Assembly (NCBI GenBank): GCA_014904845.1
Contig: MU119210.1
Location: forward strand, 434,001 to 498,000
DNA: 64,000 nucleotides
Source: Acephala macrosclerotiorum
Lineage: Eukaryota; Ascomycota; Leotiomycetes; Helotiales; Mollisiaceae
Direction of reading: 5' to 3'
The position numbers and the translations under genes are program-made. The notes below the pieces were generated by a model. The model saw only the letters and a list, made by a program, of their open reading frames with translations, was not told where the DNA came from and ran no database searches. Numbering within the stretch: position 1 is the first letter of the stretch; each line of letters opens with the position of its first letter. Below are positions 19,629 to 30,906 of this stretch, one piece after another.

Positions 19629-20666
19629 ATGGTACCGGCTCAGATACACCAAGCCCCTATAAATGAGAGCCTGCAATATGATCTTACTGATGAGATGATT
19701 AGTGCTGGCATGTTTAGTGGTCGTCCGTATTGGAAATTGAGTCTTTGCAGGAACAAAATTATCAAGTTCAAGAGAGATCGGAAGACAATACAGCATATCG
19801 TGGCGTGGCTCAATGAGGAATATGGGATCAAGGTTATGCCCAAAAAGGTAGACACTCGTCCGAGGCAGTGGGGACATAGAGGAGACCTGAGAGGCTTCGA
19901 ACCATTCAAGTCACGGTTACTGGGATGGTACGAAGAGCAGCCGGGGTTTCCGGAGATGGTGGCTCTCTTCAGGCAAAATTTTGACCTGGACACTAGTTGT
20001 CACATCATGGAAAAGTCCGTTCTTCACTGGACAAATCCTAATTGGTGGCGGACGATATACCAGCGTGTTCCGATAAGTCTTCCACTACCTAATCTTCCTA
20101 TCGACCTCTACTCGGCTAGTAAGCTGCAAATCCTAGAACATGGCACCAAAGACGCATACTTGAAGGAAAGAGCTGAAGAAGGATACGATACTGTTGCTGG
20201 CGGGGGTGTATCAGAGGTACCTGTGTACGAGGTGGAGGGCCGAGAAGGCGTCGAAGGACAAGGCGTGGGTATTGATGAAGAGAAGTTGAGAGATGATACG
20301 GGAGATCATGTGGAAGACGGATTGGAAATTGATACGAAAGACGGAATGGATAGTCTGAATCTTGGTGTGCGAGGAACTGTGGCTGTTGCTACTGGGGAAG
20401 ACGTGGGTGTTGGTGGCTCCGCAACTTCTGAGACTGATGAGGAAGGAGGCCACTCGACGACAGACGAAGAAGATACGTACGTCGATGAAGATGATACAGA
20501 TAACAATGACACGGATATCGATGAAGATGATGCGGATCTTGATGAGGAAGAAATTCTCCCAGAAAGTGATCTCCTGGGCCGTAACATAGAAGCTCAAATA
20601 AATCCGGGTATGATGCATACCCAGAAAAAGAGCCTTGGAAGAGAAGCGCAGTTGCTGACTATTTGA
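19629..20666 (+). CDS. Clr5-like tandem-repeat protein with acidic tail
   Basis: 345 residues from the first ATG at 19629, single exon. After a leader (YDLTDEMISAGMFSGRPYW), two tandem helical repeats each end in a tryptophan motif. The first contains KIIKFKRDRKTIQHIVAWLN and EEYGIKVMPKKVDTRPRQWG, which fits the Clr5 domain pattern. The second, more diverged, contains SRLLGWYEEQPGFPEMVALF and ends HWTNPNWW. The C-terminal 130 residues are extremely acidic and low-complexity (runs such as TYVDEDDTDNNDTDIDEDD). A nucleic-acid-binding role is plausible from the Clr5-like repeats but unproven. It sits among decayed relatives, so it may itself be truncated. Confidence 0.5.
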   Translation: MVPAQIHQAPINESLQYDLTDEMISAGMFSGRPYWKLSLCRNKIIKFKRDRKTIQHIVAWLNEEYGIKVMPKKVDTRPRQWGHRGDLRGFEPFKSRLLGWYEEQPGFPEMVALFRQNFDLDTSCHIMEKSVLHWTNPNWWRTIYQRVPISLPLPNLPIDLYSASKLQILEHGTKDAYLKERAEEGYDTVAGGGVSEVPVYEVEGREGVEGQGVGIDEEKLRDDTGDHVEDGLEIDTKDGMDSLNLGVRGTVAVATGEDVGVGGSATSETDEEGGHSTTDEEDTYVDEDDTDNNDTDIDEDDADLDEEEILPESDLLGRNIEAQINPGMMHTQKKSLGREAQLLTI

Positions 20667-20689
20667 CGTACAGATTCCCTTTGGATGGA

Positions 20690-21715
20690 CGCACTGGTTG
20701 ATGTAGATGGTACGATAATGACACACGAGAAGTGATGCTCCGAGAGAGCCTTTCACCAGGGCTTCATTGGTGTACGAAACGCATCTTTAACCCACTTTGG
20801 GACCGAGGCATATATTTGAGGGGTTCATATTGCTATGCCATGTTCAATACCACGGAAAAGACCATCACACGTGTGAATTCCATTACCGCGGAGATACTGA
20901 AGAAAGTGAAGTTGGAGCTTATGGGGCTCATTTACGATGTTCACGATGCAGCAATTGCGAAAGGAGTGGACTACTAGAAGCAGCGCTGTCGTTGAGACCA
21001 ACCATAACCCCTGCTGAGTGTATTGCGCGCCTCTTATCAGCGACCAGTGAAAAGAGTTGCAAAGGAGAGATTGGCCCCATAAAGTCGTTCAGTCTCCTTT
21101 CGCCACCCGATGTCCCTGGAAGCGAAGCATTGTCTCATTACTTCAAGAAGCTATCCATACTAGAAGGATTCAGCTATGAAGTTGCCGAAGAGCTCACAGC
21201 ATGGCATGGACCTTGGACAAGACCGAAAGATCTTCCTGTTTTGACTGCTTCCCACTTGCAGTCCGTCGAAGCAAACAACGGAGCCAAAAATACGGAATCA
21301 AAAGAGAAGAAGGAAAAACAAAGTACTAAGGAATCGAAGGCTTCGAACATTCCCAGGAATCACAATCCCAGCAATCAATCCTCCAGGATGCATCAATTGT
21401 TGAGGAGAGAAGTGCATTGGAAGATTCGTAAACCAAGAACCGATTGGAAAGCACCAACCACGGGGGCATTTCTTGGGTCTCCTCCCGCGAGGTTCGGCGC
21501 GTCATCTTGGAGGCTGGATACGGACCCTACTATTCATTCGATTATGACTAGCGATGCAAACTTGAGGTCAGCTCAGGATGCTGAGATGCAATCATACATA
21601 GATGCCTGGAGGTTTGTCGAACGCTGCGAGACAGCAGTCCTCGGGTGAGTCTGAAGCCAAGGACATTTTGGAGGAGTCGGTGAAGTATCTGATGAATATC
21701 ATCACATCACATTAC
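20690..21715 (+). pseudogene. Decayed gene remnant, same cluster
   Basis: Protein-like text in at least three frames: WMDALVDVDGTIMTHEK ending at a stop near 20734, then IFNPLWDRGIYLRGSYCYAM...ELMGLIYDVHDAAIAKGVDY ending at a stop near 20976, then EAALSLRPTITPAECIARLL and SHYFKKLSILEGFSYEVAEE with a Lys-rich low-complexity stretch to 21648. A last shift gives EAKDILEESVKYLMNIITSH. Each break moves the reading by one base. No family is recognised. Confidence 0.5.
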
Positions 21716-22538
21716 GAGTAACGGGGGCCGATCAAATTCCAGCTAACCCAGGATGGACATGGTGCTGGCTCCCTATATGAGGTCAAAGGCGCCCTACACC
21801 CTTGCAGCTCCAGAAATGGTACTGCGCAATATTCAGGACAGGTCCGAGATGCGCCCACCTAGACTGTCTTCGTCTGCTTCCAAATCCCCGAACAGTGACG
21901 ACGAATAACAGTCACACCATGATGTCAGTAGGTACGAACGAGTTGCGGATGGGTAGCAAGCAGGCGAAGGTTTTTATCTCGAGCAATCGAGGAATAATCT
22001 ATGAATGTCTTGCTCGTTGGCTGCGGCGTCGTTCTCCAGATCCAACTTTAATCTGTTCTTTCTTCTAGTTCTGTTCAGTCAGTCACACTCTCACATCCTG
22101 TACAATGAGAGCGGGTAGAGGAAAGCCGATAGAGAATATCTAGCGTGTGAAGATTGTCAAAACACTTAAGAACCAAAATGGGGAGCAAAAAGGAGAGTGG
22201 TAAAAGTCACATGCTTGTGAGACTAAAGCTCCTCGTGATATTCAACACCCCAGGCAACTCCCGAATCCTCCGTGCCAGCCCTTGCCTCAATCACTCGGCC
22301 AGACTCCAAATGACGAATTATATGAGAAAAGTTCTCTATTTGAGTTTATACGGCTAAATCATATTCTGGCAAGTCCTGTGCGTTAATTGGTCTTATTTTA
22401 TTAGTGAATACCAGAATGACTGCGTCAAGGCCTACTACTAGTTCTGGAGCCTGATCTGCAAGGCTGGCTCGGCTGACGAGAGTCACGAAAAAGCTCTCAG
22501 TCTTTGAAGCAGAGTCCTTTGAGCAAGCCACGAAAGCA
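21716..22538. other. Gene-free stretch upstream of sen54
   Basis: No supported gene. The last 150 bases should include the sen54 promoter and leader. Confidence 0.5.
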
Positions 22539-23906
22539 ATGGCGGACGTCGACGAAGATGCAGCTTTACGACCGTCTCAACCCCAAGCAAACGAAGACAC
22601 CGACTTAGGCGACGAGTTTCAGGACTTTCGCTTTCTTGCAGCCTTGACTGCGAAGTCGGGCGGACAGCTACCTAAACGCGGAGAGAAAGATTTCGAACCC
22701 CACGGCACAAAGCATCAAGATGGCATATTGGCAGCGAGCAGAGAGGCTATGCACGATGTGCTGAGCTATACACGGGTGCACACGTCGAGGCAGTACAATC
22801 GCGCATTCTATTACGGGGAGGAGGGCTTGCACAGAGATGATGCTATTCGAGAGGATTGGAGGCAAGGCTTGGAGGACGATCACATCGTTCTTGTAGAGTC
22901 AGCAAGAGGACCACACTTCAAGACAATGGGGAAAACGACTATAGGCAAGCGCTATCCTGGGTTGTGGCTATTGCCAGAAGAGGCTCTCTACTTGGTTGAG
23001 CGAGGAAACCTGGATCTCTGGTGGCCGACCAGATCTTCGTACACAGGCATGGCTGACGATGGGGAGGAATCGAACAAAGAAGAGAAGCCAGACAATCAGG
23101 AAGAGGTAGACGAAGGCTTTCCTATGAGTTTTCAAGCTGCATACTCTATGTTGATCGGCCAAGATGGCGAGAAGGGCAAAGTCAGCCTGGAAAGATACAC
23201 CGTCTATGCACACCTCAAGCGGATGGGCTATGCTGTCTCCAGAGCTCCAGATTGGGATTTGTCGCAGCCTGGAAAGTTGTATAGCCATCGAGAGGAACTA
23301 TCTTCTGAGTCACCAAGCATCTTCTCTTGGCTGTTTGGCAGGTTCTTCACTGAGCAAGCGATTGAACATGCTGCATACGGGCCTCTGGTAAACCCTGGAA
23401 TGTACAGATCGTACAACTCAATTTATCGTCAGATCGCAGTCATTCCCAGACACAAGCCCAACCCGAATCCTTCAGCTCTTGCACCAGTAGCAGGTGATCC
23501 TTATCGGGTTGCGTTCCTCTTGTGGAAGCCTAGCAGACTCCCCACATTCGCCAAAAGCAACCCTGGCCTTCCAGATTTCCGGGTTGCCATTACCGATGCG
23601 CGGTCGACTCATGTTCCATCCCTTACGCAACTCACCTCTTTGTTGGAAAGTGCTCCTTGGGATCCACCAAAAGGCAAGGAATTTGAAGGTCCCGGTAAGA
23701 TCAACCAACGATTGAAACACGGTTGGCGAAATGTGGTGTTGGCAGTAATTGACCAGGGAGTTATCAGCTATTTACGCCTGGCCGAGACCGCCTTGGGAGA
23801 AGAAAAATTGTACGAGCGATTTGATGGAGGAAGCAATCTTGGGCCGAAGCGCGGTGGTGGCGCAGGGCGTGGGAGAGGCCGTGGTAGAGGGAGAGGACGG
23901 CGATGA
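22539..23906 (+). CDS. sen54: tRNA-splicing endonuclease subunit Sen54
   Basis: Single exon, 455 residues, ATG at 22539 directly before a conserved acidic leader. The N-terminal Sen54 domain is present: FRFLAALTAKSGGQLPKRGEKDF (in part), then REAMHDVLSYTRVHTSRQ, VESARGPHFKTMGKTTIGKR, GLWLLPEEALYLVERGNLDLW and YTVYAHLKRMGYAVSRAP, the stretch typical of the TSEN54 N-terminal fold. The C-terminal domain includes PDFRVAITDARSTHVPSLTQL, HGWRNVVLAVIDQGVISYLR and LYERF. It is the structural partner of Sen2/Sen34 in the heterotetramer that cuts introns from pre-tRNAs. The extreme C-terminus is a Gly/Arg repeat, as seen in RNA-binding tails. Length is normal for filamentous fungi. Confidence 0.92.
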   Translation: MADVDEDAALRPSQPQANEDTDLGDEFQDFRFLAALTAKSGGQLPKRGEKDFEPHGTKHQDGILAASREAMHDVLSYTRVHTSRQYNRAFYYGEEGLHRDDAIREDWRQGLEDDHIVLVESARGPHFKTMGKTTIGKRYPGLWLLPEEALYLVERGNLDLWWPTRSSYTGMADDGEESNKEEKPDNQEEVDEGFPMSFQAAYSMLIGQDGEKGKVSLERYTVYAHLKRMGYAVSRAPDWDLSQPGKLYSHREELSSESPSIFSWLFGRFFTEQAIEHAAYGPLVNPGMYRSYNSIYRQIAVIPRHKPNPNPSALAPVAGDPYRVAFLLWKPSRLPTFAKSNPGLPDFRVAITDARSTHVPSLTQLTSLLESAPWDPPKGKEFEGPGKINQRLKHGWRNVVLAVIDQGVISYLRLAETALGEEKLYERFDGGSNLGPKRGGGAGRGRGRGRGRGRR

Positions 23907-23983
23907 CTAGACGTGGCATGGCATGTGAATAAAATCTTGTGTACAGTACTACTATGGCTCCTACCGATTGGGTTGGACTTAGA

Positions 23984-24301
23984 TTAAAGCGAGCGCCTTG
24001 ATTTAGCAGCAGGACTTAGAAGGCGAAAACGCCGAGAAGGCTTGCGGCCCAGAGAATCTAAGCGGCATGCTGCAGGTTCTGACAAACAACGAGTCTTTTG
24101 TCCCCGAATTAAAGCAGAATAGCCGGTTTCCCTTCTTCGAGGGGACGTGCTCGCATTTCTCGCCAGACGTGACTTATGAGCAATCAAATCGATAACAGCC
24201 TCCCTAAACCTCTTCCATATGACATCGGTCCCTTAGCGTCGTTTTAGAGTCTCGCTCGCCTTCTTACTTCGTCTCGCTCCGCTCTTCTTTACTTTCACCA
24301 T
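23984..24301 (-). CDS. Small basic protein, tiny intron or premature stop
   Basis: On the minus strand an ATG at 24301 starts MVKVKKSGARRSKKASETLK. The frame meets TAA at 24233-24235 and then continues open in the same frame for 82 codons (GTDVIWKRFREAVIDLIAHK...SLGRKPSRRFRLLSPAAKSR). Removing 24232-24267, which begins GTAAG and ends CTAAG (36 nt), deletes the stop and keeps the frame, giving 93 residues. Thirty-six nucleotides is very short for a fungal intron, so a nonsense change (CAA to TAA) is equally possible. The product would be very basic. It is divergent from the gene at 24382, only 80 bp away. No family recognised. Confidence 0.35.
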
Positions 24302-24381
24302 TTCTTTCCTCTGCGCACTTTTCGTCGTCCGCAACATCGCAGCGCAATTACAATCGGATTAATAAAACCGCATGCGGATCA

Positions 24382-26594
24382 ATGGAAGACACACTCGAAA
24401 TATCAAGTAGCGCGTCATTGACGAGTAGGAGCACGCAAAGCATGGAACTAGACGGTCTTTCTGTGATGGAGGGTTCGCCCCCAAGGTACGTTACTTATCC
24501 TCCTTTAGCCTTTCGTGAGATTGCGCTGGCAAGGGCCCGGCTTTCCTATGCGCATCACCACTTTGCTCTGTGCCTGCGATTTTTCTTTCTGAATAGTGGC
24601 ATCTCCAATTGTTTTGCGCACATTTATTTTTTGCTCTTCGCATTTGCATCGCGTCCTTCCAATCAATTGCTGCGTCGTGCATAGCCCTTCGGCGACGCGT
24701 AAGACATAAGCGATAATCTGTTCTGTCCATTTTCATGTACTCTACATGACACTGCATCGCATTCATTCGATGTCGCGATTCCTTATCCCTTGAATCAAAT
24801 CCGCAGCGCTACCTTGTGCTGTTGTTTTGCTTCTCGGACGGGCTTTGCCTCTGCCACGTGTTTGAGTTTGTTGCTTTTTGGCCTTCGGCTCGCTCCTGCG
24901 TTACCTAAGCCCAGACAGTAAAATTGCTTCCCAAACAGAGCTAATATTATCTCTGCAGATCTGACACACCCATCAATGACACCTCAAACTCCTTGTCCAC
25001 AGACACCGAGAAGGACACTGGAATCATTGTAGAGGCTCCTGGATTTGCCGAATCGCCAGCTATTATGCCTGGCCAAGAGGAAGAAGAAGATGAGGAGGTT
25101 GTCACGCCATTCCACAAGCGGAAGCGAGCGTCGGTCAATTACAATGCAGACGAAGATAACTACAAACTCAATCGCGGCAGCCCCATCGAACCACCGGCAA
25201 AGCGCCCAAAGCAAGGCAAGAATATCCGTGGGGTCATCATCGGTGTTTGGCGGGATTCCGACGAGCCAGACGACGCCGACAAGCATGTTATCTACGGCTT
25301 CATTGACATTCACGATCGTCTTCGCACTCGTATCTATGGCATGAACCGTCGTGGAGAAGAATTGATCGGCAATGCACCCACCGGTGCAGGAGGCTGCTGG
25401 GTTACCTTTGAGCGAGTTATTTTTGATGCGCATCTCAGAGGCCTCAATTCGGCTGAGATTAAGGAATACGTTAAGATTCGATCAGAGATGAAGCCAGAAA
25501 CAACTGCCGAGGAGCGAAATGAAGCTGACACCAAAGCCGTGCTGAAGGCTAAGGCCTACGTTGCCGAGCACGAGGGTGCATCGCCTGCAATGAAGCCTGT
25601 GGTCCACCGCAATTCGCTTGGTCGCCCTCCAGTCCACCGCCATTCGCTCCCTCGCCAATCGCTGCATAAGACCCCAAGCTTTCAGGCTGTCAATGCGGCC
25701 GACATGCAAACACCAAAGACCTCTCCCTTCTCCGATAACAAGCAAAACCCTTCGGGAGTCCTTCTCGGGTACTGGGCTGACTCTGACGAGGCTCGTTTGG
25801 AGGACAAGCATGCTGTCTATGGTGTTCTGAGTGGAACAGACTGCTTCCGTGTCAAGGTTCAACGAATCACTCGCGATGGTCGTTATGTTGATGGCAACTT
25901 TCCCGTTGGTGCTGGAGCTCTCTGGCTTCATTACGACAAGGTTGTCCTCGAGCCTCATCTTGCTCACCTGAATCGTCTGGAAGTCAAGGAGTACTGTCGC
26001 ATTCGTCAAATCGAGCAACAAAACCGGGAGTCGGAGAAGGAACGCAAGGCCAACGAGCTCAATGCCGTCCGAAAGGCTCAACAAATCGTGGCTGAGAATG
26101 GTGCGGTTGGCAATGGACACGTGGACCAGGGCGATATGCCTGAGGGTGTCAGTGTGATGGAAGTTCGTCACAGCTCTCGATCTGAGCATAGACTATCAGC
26201 GAGAAACCAAGCTGAGGCTGATGCCGCCACCGCCGAGAGAGTCAGAAAGGACAAGGTTGAAGCTCGAGAGCGACAACACGAGAAGACTCGCAAGGAAGTT
26301 GCCATGGCTGAGGCTGTTATCCAAGAAGCTGCTCAGATGGAGTTGAAGCACAACCTCAAGAAACTCAACAAGGTCTGGGTTGCTCAACAAGCTGCTACCG
26401 AGCCTACGAGAGCCTCGAGCATGACTGGAAGCATGGCTCCGGACAACGAAGTTAAATACCACAACGGCATCAAGTACGAGCGCAAGCAAACAGGACCATT
26501 CCAAGGCAAGCTCGTCAGCCAAGCACAGATTCTCAGCATCGATGGGGAGGATTATGTTGAGTACCGTGTGCTCACCAAGCCCTCGTTCTTTTGA
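24382..26594 (+). CDS. Uncharacterised fungal protein with duplicated domain
   Basis: Two exons, 24382-24485 and 24959-26594, split by an unusually long 473-nt GT-AG intron; the product is 579 residues. An acidic leader carries a KRKR basic patch (FHKRKRAS) that could be a nuclear signal. Two copies of an 85-residue domain follow. Copy 1 contains GVIIGVWRDSDEPDDADKHV, GAGGCWVTFERVIFDAHLRG and LNSAEIKEYVKIR. Copy 2 contains GVLLGYWADSDEARLEDKHA, GAGALWLHYDKVVLEPHLAH and LNRLEVKEYCRIR. A Ser/Pro/His-rich linker separates them. The C-terminal third is a charged coiled-coil-like region (ARERQHEKTRKEVAMAEAV) and a conserved end (DGEDYVEYRVLTKPSFF). I do not recognise a named family. Confidence 0.8.
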
Positions 26595-28419
26595 AAAGCT
26601 TATACGTTACGCGAATACTTGGCCAAGAGCTACTAGATTGTCATTTTCTCGCAAGGGGATTGTATTCATGTATGGATTACTGCTCTGTTTGATTTTTGCT
26701 TTGCATGGTATTTGTAGGAACTCCTCCTCTGCCACTACTTCACCCTTTGTGTTATATTGCATCTTATACGGTTTAGAGAAAGCTTGCTTTATTGCAGGCT
26801 ACCGTATTGGTGGCAGATTATTGCTTTTTAGCATTGATACGTCCGGGACGTGTAGGTCTGGGATGTATTTATATTAGGCAAGGATTGTTTAGGACTCAAT
26901 AGAATGAACAAGCATCATTTGCACCAATACTCAGCCCCTTTGTGACAAGATGTGAGCAGTTGATGGTTTAGTTGGTGCTGTCTTGGTGGCAAAGTTGCGC
27001 TCTGGGTGACCTCTTTCAACTGATTTGGGATGTCAGTGATGGTGGCAAGGACAAGTGAAAGTTCAAAGACGGCCAGGTAATGCATTTTTGGGCTTTTGCC
27101 TGCCTCAACGTTGTTTAATTGCCCATTTTGGATCTGATGCACGAGAGAAAATCTGATACCTGGTTGAATAGAGCTCACAATTCAAGTCTCTGCCCTCGAA
27201 ACCCGGCTCTTAAGAAGTAGGCAGACGATTACAAAAGAAGAATAGGGCTGACTGACTTGACAGATAGCAAGCATAGAAAGGAAAACCCACTTCGAAGTTC
27301 TTTCCGTCAACATGGTAGGCAACCTGGCGATGACTCAAATCAAGTACACCGTACCCATCAAGCTCCACATCAACACTCTAAGATCCAGTAACCAACTCAC
27401 CACCTCCCACTTTTCTTATACCTTACCGCCAGCAAAGCGTCAAAACGTAATTGTGACCAAAAAATAACCTATAAGATACAATGGAACTCGGTACGTGCCT
27501 CGCCAGCGCTTAACACTGCATAAACCTCGGTCCACCAATCAAAAGCTCTCTCACAAGACAAATCCTGCACGAAAGAGTAAGTAAGCTCTTGCAAAATTCA
27601 GGTTTCGCTCACCGCATTAGTTTCCTCAAACTTGTCTAATGCTTTCGAGTCTTTCCTGTCTTGCAAGGTGAGAAGAGGTAAGGATCGGAGAGGAAGAGCG
27701 AGGTGATTGGGCGGGAAAGGGTAGACTCTTCCGATTGGGGGCCGGAGTCTGACGACGACTCGAGGAGAAAAGGAAAAGTATTGGATGAAATGGACCAGTT
27801 ACACAGGAACAAGTCTCGAGGACGAAAGAAAGCCTTTCTCAGCTCTCCAAGTGATTTTCAGCGCCGACGACTCGCATCACAAGGCGGACTTCCTCCTTTC
27901 GTTACCAGCAAAGGTATTCATTCGTAGTCGCTCGTTTCATTATCAATTGAACTACATCGTACAAGAATGATTATGGCTCTTTCCTTCGTTTATTCATGGC
28001 CACGATATCTCATCCATTCCATCGATTCATATACAACATGAAGAAGGCTAGGTTTCGTTTTCCAACACCTTGTAAATGCATCCAGTTCGTATTTAGTCTG
28101 GAAGATTTCCTTTGACCCCTATCCTATCCTGTTCCGTTCATCCAAATCCGGGCCCTTCACGCCTTCCTGAATTTGGATTTGGGCTCGAGGGCCTTCCTCC
28201 ACCTTAACGCCGTGCCTGAAACTTCGACTCGCCGCTTTACCCCGCCTCGCCTTGATTCATGTGATATGACGTGAATGAGACCTCGGCGATGTTGCTTGGG
28301 GTGTCGTATCGTTCGTAACGTCTCTGAAATATGAGACTGATCGATGCAAAAATCGAGATCTTCATCCGTAGTTCGTGATTCTGTGAAATGGAGGCACAAT
28401 AATCCAATGTATGTGATCC
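26595..28419. other. Long intergenic region, convergent 3' ends
   Basis: This 1.8-kb gap follows the duplicated-domain gene and precedes the 3' end of the minus-strand arrestin-like gene. A possible short gene starts at 27481 (ATGGAACTCG followed by GT), but no downstream exon gave a recognisable protein. A basic frame near 27703-27927 lacks an ATG. Nothing is supported. Confidence 0.5.
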
Positions 28420-29747
28420 TCACTCAATCACCATTTTCTTCTGTCCTCCTACCATGGTCCAACCTAATGCTTTCAAAGCGTCCTTGTCGTTCGCTCGGAT
28501 GATGGTGCAGGCTGGTAACATGGGGTTGTGGGGATCTACGTGGGATGCGTCTTTGGCGGCTTGCTCAATGGCGTCCATTTCCTCTTTACAGTCCTGTTGG
28601 TCAAGGGGACAGACCACTATGGGTTGTCGAAGAACAATGTCTCTTGCTGCTGACATATGTGCCTGAAGTCGTTAGCCAAGATTTGAAAGCGACATTCTTG
28701 ATAGTTACCTTGATGATTAGGAAGAACTCAATCTTGTAAAGAGTTCCTGTTGTTGTGAATGAGTTGACCGAGTACATGGGAAATGCCGGTTTCCCTCGCC
28801 GGATAATGCCCTCTGGATCTCGTAACTCTTTCGAAGGAAAGACTAGCCCCAAGTTTGTGAAATAACCTGCCTCTGGCATCTTGATTCCAACTGTCTGGGT
28901 GTGCTTGGCTATCCGATTGATCTTCTTCGTTGGCTCATCTCCTTCTGGGTTATATGTGATCTCCTCTTCTATCCCAATCGTAATCTTCTGGATCATGACC
29001 TTCTTCGCCTTATTCATCCAATCCGGATTCGGCGATAGCTTTATGTAGACGCTCACAGGGTCTAGAGGGCCATAGGACCACCGTGGTAATGATATGCCCA
29101 AGGTCACCAGATGATCTGACGTCTTCTCCGCAGCTTCCGGTCTATTGTACATCCCAAAGGTAGAGAGGGTATCATATCGTTGTATCGGTACTGGGAAGGC
29201 AAATTTCTTCTGCTCCTGGCCTTGCTGAACGGTCACAACCAACTCATAGAAGGTCTCTGCCGTCCGACTCGGTAGTTGCAACGATGCGGGAGGTATTCGC
29301 CTGTTACTCTCTTCACCTCCTCTGCCAAAAGGTATGAACAATACGAAGGGTAGGTCCATCAACACCACACTCTCTGATTCCCTCCCAGCTGGACACCGAA
29401 ATAACAGTAGCTCCTTCCCCACCACATCAGTCGTTTCTCTCCTTGGCGTTCCCAGATGTTTCTTCGCTATCGACTCGGCGGAAGGATGTATTGTCTCTCT
29501 CCGTTGCAAGCATATCCTCACCAGGGAAATCGCAACCGGCGCAGATATGCCAGTGAGGGGTCTGATTTCCACCTTGCCTTCTATACGAGGCTGAGCACCA
29601 ACAATCGTCAGCAAAATCATGATTCTCACGCAAATGAATGAAAGCTTCAAGAGACAAGCTGCATCTCACCAGTGTCGCCGAGATGCCAGGATATCCCACG
29701 AGAAAATTACTGTTCGGCGGCCCCGAGACTCTCACGAACGCAGCCAT
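28420..29747 (-). CDS. Arrestin-like (Arrestin_N) protein
   Basis: Three exons, 29747-29670, 29590-28709 and 28662-28420, with introns of 79 and 46 nt; 400 residues. The N-terminal half has an arrestin-type beta-sandwich: NFLVGYPGISATLPRIEGKV, EIRPLTGISAPVAISLVRIC, and later DLPFVLFIPFGRG and TFYELVVTVQQG. The C-terminal half has LGISLPRWSYGPLDPVSVYI, KVMIQKITIGIEEEITYNPE and YKIEFFLIIK. Fungal arrestin-related proteins act as adaptors for ubiquitin ligases in cargo sorting; no PPxY motif is obvious here, so an adaptor role is only inferred. An upstream ATG (29923) exists but its frame stops after 30 codons, so 29747 was chosen. Confidence 0.78.
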
Positions 29748-30347
29748 CTTGTTATGCCAGTCTCGGGCTCACTCTCTGCGCCACCGCGCGGTTTGCGCCA
29801 AGATGTGCGGTGTCAACAGACCGGACGTCCTTATCGTAATCGGGAGGTCATAGAGGGTTTATCGTGGGGAGGAGAGATGGAGGCTGGTGTTGGGTCGGCG
29901 TTGGAGAAGCCTGTCGTCACCATATAAGCAAGCTCAGCCGTGTTGATGCTGGGGAACGTCGGTATCGATGCTTGTGCCCAATTGTGGTAAACAGCAGCTA
30001 GGGTGAGTGGGACGGGGAGGCGCTTTGTTTGGCGATAGCAAGTGCTGCAACTTTAGAGTCTAGATCCTCAATGTCGAGTCCTTTGTTCATCAATGTCACA
30101 GTCAGAAATGGGTGTTGGATTGGGCGTTTGTCGATCCAGGCTCGCCAGTGTAATAATGCAAGCATCTCTCGTCGCTTATTGCCTGCTTGAGGTCTGTTAT
30201 GGCTAGCGCCGAGGCAGATGATGGCGGGGGCGCCAAAAATACGGCTGTTATCCCGCGTGATAGGGCTGAAGACTTGGTGACATTCCTTCTTCTCCTCTAT
30301 AACCACCTCACGACAATGCTTCAGCGCAGAACGCACTCTTGCCCAGC
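29748..30347. other. Divergent promoter region, arrestin-like / cyclophilin
   Basis: 600 bases between the starts of the arrestin-like gene (minus) and the cyclophilin gene (plus). A minus-strand frame ending at 29998 has protein-like text (HWRAWIDKRPIQHPFLTVTL) but no assignable start and would overlap the cyclophilin promoter, so it is not called as a gene. Confidence 0.45.
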
Positions 30348-30906
30348 ATGTCAGTCACTCTTCACACGAACCTGGGCGATATCAAGATAGAGGTCTTCTG
30401 CGAAAGTGTTCCCAAAACAGCTGAGGTAAACAGAAGCACAATTTCCCCCCACAACCATACCTGAAACAAGATCAAAATTAGCTAACAGCTCGCAGAACTT
30501 CCTTGCCCTCTGCGCATCGGGATATTACGATGGCTCTGCCTTCCACAGACTGATTCCTCACTTTATGATCCAGACTGGAGCTCCTCCTTCTCAACCCAAG
30601 GGCGGCGTGTCGATATGGGAAGAACCTTTCGAGGATGAGATTCGACCTGCGCTTCGACACAATGCGAGAGGAATTGTTAGTATGGCGAATAAGGGTCCAG
30701 CAACGAATGGTAGTCAATTCTTCATTTGTTTTGACAAGGCACCACATCTGGATGGGAAGAATACGGTGTTTGGCCATATGCTGGGAGATGATAGTTTAGT
30801 GACCTTGTCGAAGATGGAGGCCATTGCGGTAGACAAGAAGAACAGGCCTAAGGAGGAGATCAAAATTGAGAGCATAACTATGCATGCGAATCCATTGGCT
30901 GGCTGA
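30348..30906 (+). CDS. cyp10: Cyclophilin PPIL3/Cyp10-type peptidyl-prolyl isomerase
   Basis: Two exons, 30348-30425 and 30496-30906, with a 70-nt intron; 162 residues, the usual size of PPIL3-class cyclophilins. It begins MSVTLHTNLGDIKIEVFCES with no targeting sequence. Cyclophilin signature motifs follow: NFLALCASGYYDGSAFHRLI, PHFMIQTGAP, FEDEI, GIVSMANKGPATNGSQFFIC and KNTVFGHML. The catalytic arginine (FHR) and substrate-pocket residues (FMIQ, FFI) are present. Members of this class are associated with spliceosomes. The loop before FEDE (PSQPKGGVSIWEEP) is slightly unusual, having Glu-Glu where GlyGly/Lys is common. Confidence 0.92.

Noticed and set aside
20211..20756. 181-codon antisense frame opposite the acidic tail
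   Set aside because: It is the reverse reading of GAT/GAA-rich codons, giving Ile/Ser-rich low complexity.
27481..27927. Possible small gene starting ATGGAACTCG followed by a splice donor
   Set aside because: None of the acceptor choices gave a recognisable or longer product.
29998..30339. Minus-strand frame with the text HWRAWIDKRPIQHPFL
   Set aside because: No ATG or upstream exon could be assigned and it overlaps the cyclophilin promoter and start. It might be a real 3' exon, but I cannot support it.
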